From: Dichomitus squalens LYAD-421 SS1
Taxonomy: Eukaryota; Basidiomycota; Agaricomycetes; Polyporales; Polyporaceae
NCBI RefSeq assembly: GCF_000275845.1
Contig: NW_006766892.1
Location: forward strand, 772,736-836,735
DNA length: 64,000 nt
Direction of reading: 5' to 3'
Every line of letters begins with the position of its first letter. Position 1 is the stretch's first letter. The notes beneath the pieces are model-generated. The model made no database searches. It was not told where the DNA came from and saw only the letters and a list, made by a program, of their open reading frames with translations. Below are positions 60,979 through 64,000 of this stretch, piece by piece. The position numbers and the translations under genes were made by a program.

Positions 60979-61747
60979 TTAATCTGATAGCGACAAGCGG
61001 GCGACCATCTTCTGATGAGGAGCGCCGTCTTCGTCGAATTCCTCACCCTGTAGATTGCGTGCCGTTGAACAATATAATCGGATCCTCATCAGTAAATGTA
61101 CCGGGTCAGAAGCATTGTCGGAGAACCTCTTCCTCGTATCCAAATCTGTCCATGTCACGGGAGGCTCAGTCAATGTACCGGGGCACGGGGGAAAGCTGTC
61201 CGCAGTAAGGGACCAGATGGCAAGTACTCACTTGCCATAAAATCCCTTCACGGGAATCTGGGAGTGGCACGCAACTTTGACCGTGTCCGAAACCCTTGAC
61301 CCAGGAGTCTTCGCATCGACTTTGACAAAGTCGTGCAAGGACTGGACGAGTGCCCGCCCGAAGCGGTATTTCCGATAGTCCTTGAGCACGGCCAGGCGGC
61401 TGAGTTTGCAGTAGCCATCCATTTTCGCGCAACGGATGGTGCCGATCGGTTTCAGCGAAGGGGTTAGTCGCAGCAGAAAATGGGTTGCTGTGTCGTCCAA
61501 GCTAGCGGTCGAGAGCGAGCGCACGAAGACCAGAAGGAGAAATGACGATGTCAGCCATCGAAACACGGTTTCTCGGGACAAACAGGCGGGCCACGGACTC
61601 GTCTATTTCTGTGTCGAGCGGAAAACCCTGCTCGTGGTGGAAGACGTCAATGCGGACGTCATAGCACTGCTGCCTGAGCTCTTCACGACCGGGCTGGCCG
61701 GGGGCAGGCACTATGATTATTTCGTGCGGGGGTGGGGGTGCGGCCAT
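60979..61747 (-). CDS. GNAT-family N-acetyltransferase
   Basis: Acetyl-CoA-dependent acetyltransferase of a small fungal/bacterial group (yeast YIR042-like or ElaA-like; the exact group is uncertain). The ATG at 61745-61747 gives MAAPPPPHEIIIVPAPGQPG then VRIDVFHHEQGFPLDTEID. Exons: 61747-61599, 61501-61232, a 19-nt exon 61145-61127, and 61047-60979, totalling 507 nt and 168 residues. Exon 2 reads DDTATHFLLRLTPSLKPIGT then IRCAKMDGYCKLSRLAVLKD and YRKYRFGRALV, the acetyl-CoA-binding motif (Q/RxxGxG/A-like). Splicing through the 19-nt exon yields GFYGKFGYEEEGEEFDEDGA then PHQKMVARLSLSD, which matches the usual GNAT end F-Y-x-K-x-G-Y..GxxFxExGxPHxxM. Confidence 0.87.
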
Positions 61748-62110
61748 TATCTCCCTGTGCGGGCGTAAGTGGAGGAGATCGACAGGGACGGGTCAGATGG
61801 AAGCCGCGAACTTGGCGAACGTACTTAGCTACTGTCGTGCGAAGCTGTATCGGCGGAAGCGCCCAGCGTCCAAAATTCCGATCGAGGGCTTGCCGGGAGT
61901 TGCCGCATCCCGTCTTGCGCTGGGCGAGTACTCGTCGCTGCTGAGCTAGACATCCCTCTCTTTTGTATGTCGCCTCACACTGCTCTCTCCCTGCCCTGCG
62001 ACGTCCTGCTCTCTCAGGTGCGTGCTCCACGAGGCCATGACACGCTTTTGGCTTGCTGACGCGGCGCGCAAGTAGGGTACAGACCACCACTCGTCCCGGC
62101 GAGTACGGTG
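61748..62110. promoter_or_regulatory. Divergent intergenic region, GNAT / PPR gene
   Basis: 363 bases between divergent start codons. No coding sequence recognised; both promoters expected here. Confidence 0.4.
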
Positions 62111-64000
62111 ATGTTCGAACCTCTAGCGGTGACTGTCCTCACTTCCATTCTCCCGGCTCGACCACTCGCAACTCAGCTCCTGTCCAACAAGTCCGCCTTT
62201 GGGATGGCTGTGCGGACCGCTTCGATCTCGCTTTCGACAGATTTCTTCACGCCGCGTCAGAGGAGCGCAGACGGGAAAGGAAAGGGGAAGGGCAGAGCCA
62301 TGCCGGAGGACGAGTACGTGGCTTGTGCCAGTGTTCTACTTGGCAAGCTACCAAGGCACTGTATCGCCGTCATGGGTGAGTAATTCCGGCTATTTCGAGG
62401 TTGCGCAGCAGCGTTAAGCATATGTCTCGTGCTGCAGACGGAGCGGCGTTGCCTATGGCCAGATTGTCCTCTCCACGCCCCCGAATACGCCGGTCATCCA
62501 GTCACAAGAACACCGCCTTGGGGAGCAGAAGTCACATACCGTCGCTGCGCACATGGACGAGACAGGTTGACGTGGTCCAGAGGCGGCATGCCTCAAGCCG
62601 TACGCCCACCGCCGCCGAGCCCATCCGACATCCAACCCCCTCCCCAGAAAAGCAACGCGCATCATTGAAGATCTTCAGCGACATCGCATCTGGGGCGAGG
62701 AACTTTTCTGCGGAAGATGCCTGGCGTGCGTTCCAATTTGTCTGTGACGCTCAGGGAAGACCTCCTGGCAACACCGCGTCCGGTCTAGCGTTCGTGGCTT
62801 CTATCGCGAGGTCTGTTGCGAGCGGTGCCCAAGGACCTATGTCTGCGGAGTCACTTCGCTTATGGGGCGAGCGAATAGAGGGCATGCTACATCACATCGA
62901 CCCCAATCGTACCTCACAAGATGTCCTCCGAATACGCTGGAACATCCTCCTTATTTCTGGGGCTGCATTGCAGGGAAAACTGGACGAGGCAGTAGAAGAT
63001 GCTCGCGTCGTCTTCAACCGTCGTGATGTCGGCGACGAGGAGCAGCAACAAGTCTTGCGGAGTTATGTCCTGGAACTCTATACGGTGATTGTCGAGGCAC
63101 TCCGCCATCATCGCGGTCCTACTGCTGTCTTCGAGTTTCTCACAGCGAACCCGGACTTGCTGCTTCAATATCTTGCCGAACGACCACCACAGACACGGCC
63201 GGATCAGGACCTGGCTCAGGTGGCCAAGCTGTTCACCTCCCGAGCTTTGGACAGTCTTGCTACGATCGAGGATCCCGCCCAATTTCTCCAAGATCACCTA
63301 TCAGTCTGGTCCAAGGACAGGTTATCTGCCGCTGGTTCGCTCCTCGTTCGTGCCATCTCGCTAGCAGGACGGTCTCAGGTCGTTCACGATTTACTGCTCG
63401 TCTTGCGACGCCATGCCGTGACCTTGCCTCACTCAGTCATCTTGTCTGTCGTTCAAGACCTGACTAAGAATGAAAAGTACGATCAGGCCAGTGCACTCCT
63501 CGCTACTGTCACTCCCAGTCCATCCGACGTCACCGTCTTCGTTAGCTTTCACACAACCGCCATGATACTCACCGCTCATCAGGGTGATGTGAGGCGCTGT
63601 GAAGAGCACTACCACATGCTAGACAAACGCGGATTCGTACGCCAGGACCACAGAGCTTCTCTCATGCATGCCTATGCTAAGGCCGGACAACCCACACGTG
63701 TCGTAGAGCTTTTCAATCAGTTCTTCCCAGATCCTCCCACCACAAAGTCTTCATCCCCTCGTCCTAATCTTGTACACTACACCACCGTCATTCTCGCCTT
63801 CTCCCAGGTCGGCGACTTGAATGGCGTTAATACGTGGGTACAGAAGCTCTCTCAGCAAGGCCTTCGACCCGACCTGCATGTCTACTCCATCATTCTCCAG
63901 TCATTCGCCATGCATGGGGACATCGACTCGATGTCTTCACTCCTAGATCAAATGCGTAGTTCGGGTGTTCAGGTTACCGTGCATATGTACACCACTCTCA
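62111..64000 (+). CDS. Pentatricopeptide repeat protein (partial, 3' end outside window)
   Basis: Predicted mitochondrial RNA-binding PPR protein. The ATG at 62111 reads MFEPLAVTVLTSILPARPLA, an N-terminus poor in acids, then a Ser/Arg-rich stretch. One intron (GTGAGT..CAG, about 62378-62437) joins RHCIAVM to DGAALPMARLSSPRPRIRRS. From there a single long exon runs to the window end. The helical repeats include HRASLMHAYAKAGQPTRVVE, LVHYTTVILAFSQVGDLNGV, PDLHVYSIILQSFAMHGDID and SSLLDQMRSSGVQVTVHMYT, typical 35-residue PPR units of the V..Y...I..F...G type. The target RNA cannot be deduced. Confidence 0.85.

Overview
This window looks like a stretch of nuclear chromosome from a filamentous basidiomycete, most likely an Agaricomycete and perhaps a polypore (the order is a guess). 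The genes are packed on both strands. Almost every gene is cut by introns of about 50-60 bp with GT..AG ends, and coding GC is high. The proteins are fungal: a Bni1/SepA-type formin, an RTC3-like SBDS-domain protein, a basidiomycete GMC oxidoreductase, a GH53 galactanase and UreF. No rRNA, tRNA, CRISPR array or intact transposon was seen.

Layout from left to right: RRN3 (minus, cut by the left edge), nucleoside hydrolase (+), a large formin (-), MCM6 (-), tyrosine phosphatase (+), VAC14 (-), UreF (+), eIF3f (-), TOM7 (+, four tiny exons), an RNF220-like RING E3 ligase (-), a GMC oxidoreductase (-), a 2.5 kb gene-poor stretch, GH53 galactanase (+), AFG1 ATPase (+), nicotinamidase (+), a FAD-dependent oxidoreductase (-), RTC3-like protein (-), MLH3 (-), a TPR-SET protein (+), a secreted CAP/PR-1 protein (-), prefoldin 2 (-), complex I NDUFS8 (+), a 2.7 kb gene-poor stretch, a nuclear coiled-coil protein (-), complex I NDUFA13/GRIM-19 (+), a twin HMG-box protein (+), a GNAT acetyltransferase (-) and a PPR protein (+, cut by the right edge).

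Most genes are housekeeping: Pol I transcription (RRN3), replication (MCM6), mismatch repair and meiosis (MLH3), polarity and cytokinesis (formin), vacuole phosphoinositides (VAC14), translation (eIF3f), chaperoning (PFD2), and several mitochondrial functions (TOM7, AFG1, NDUFS8, NDUFA13, PPR). The accessory part is the GMC oxidase, the GH53 enzyme and the CAP protein, which fit a plant-material-degrading lifestyle. The genes do not form an obvious pathway cluster.

The most unusual structure is a nearly perfect 178 bp inverted repeat (49433-49610 and 50350-50527) between the divergent genes PFD2 and NDUFS8, which places the same sequence in the same orientation upstream of both genes. Other points of interest are two inferred 4-nt coding exons (VAC14, RTC3-like), several probable AAG 3' splice sites, and two ACGCGT boxes in the MCM6 promoter. 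Exon structures were inferred by eye from reading frame, splice-site consensus and family knowledge, without transcript data.
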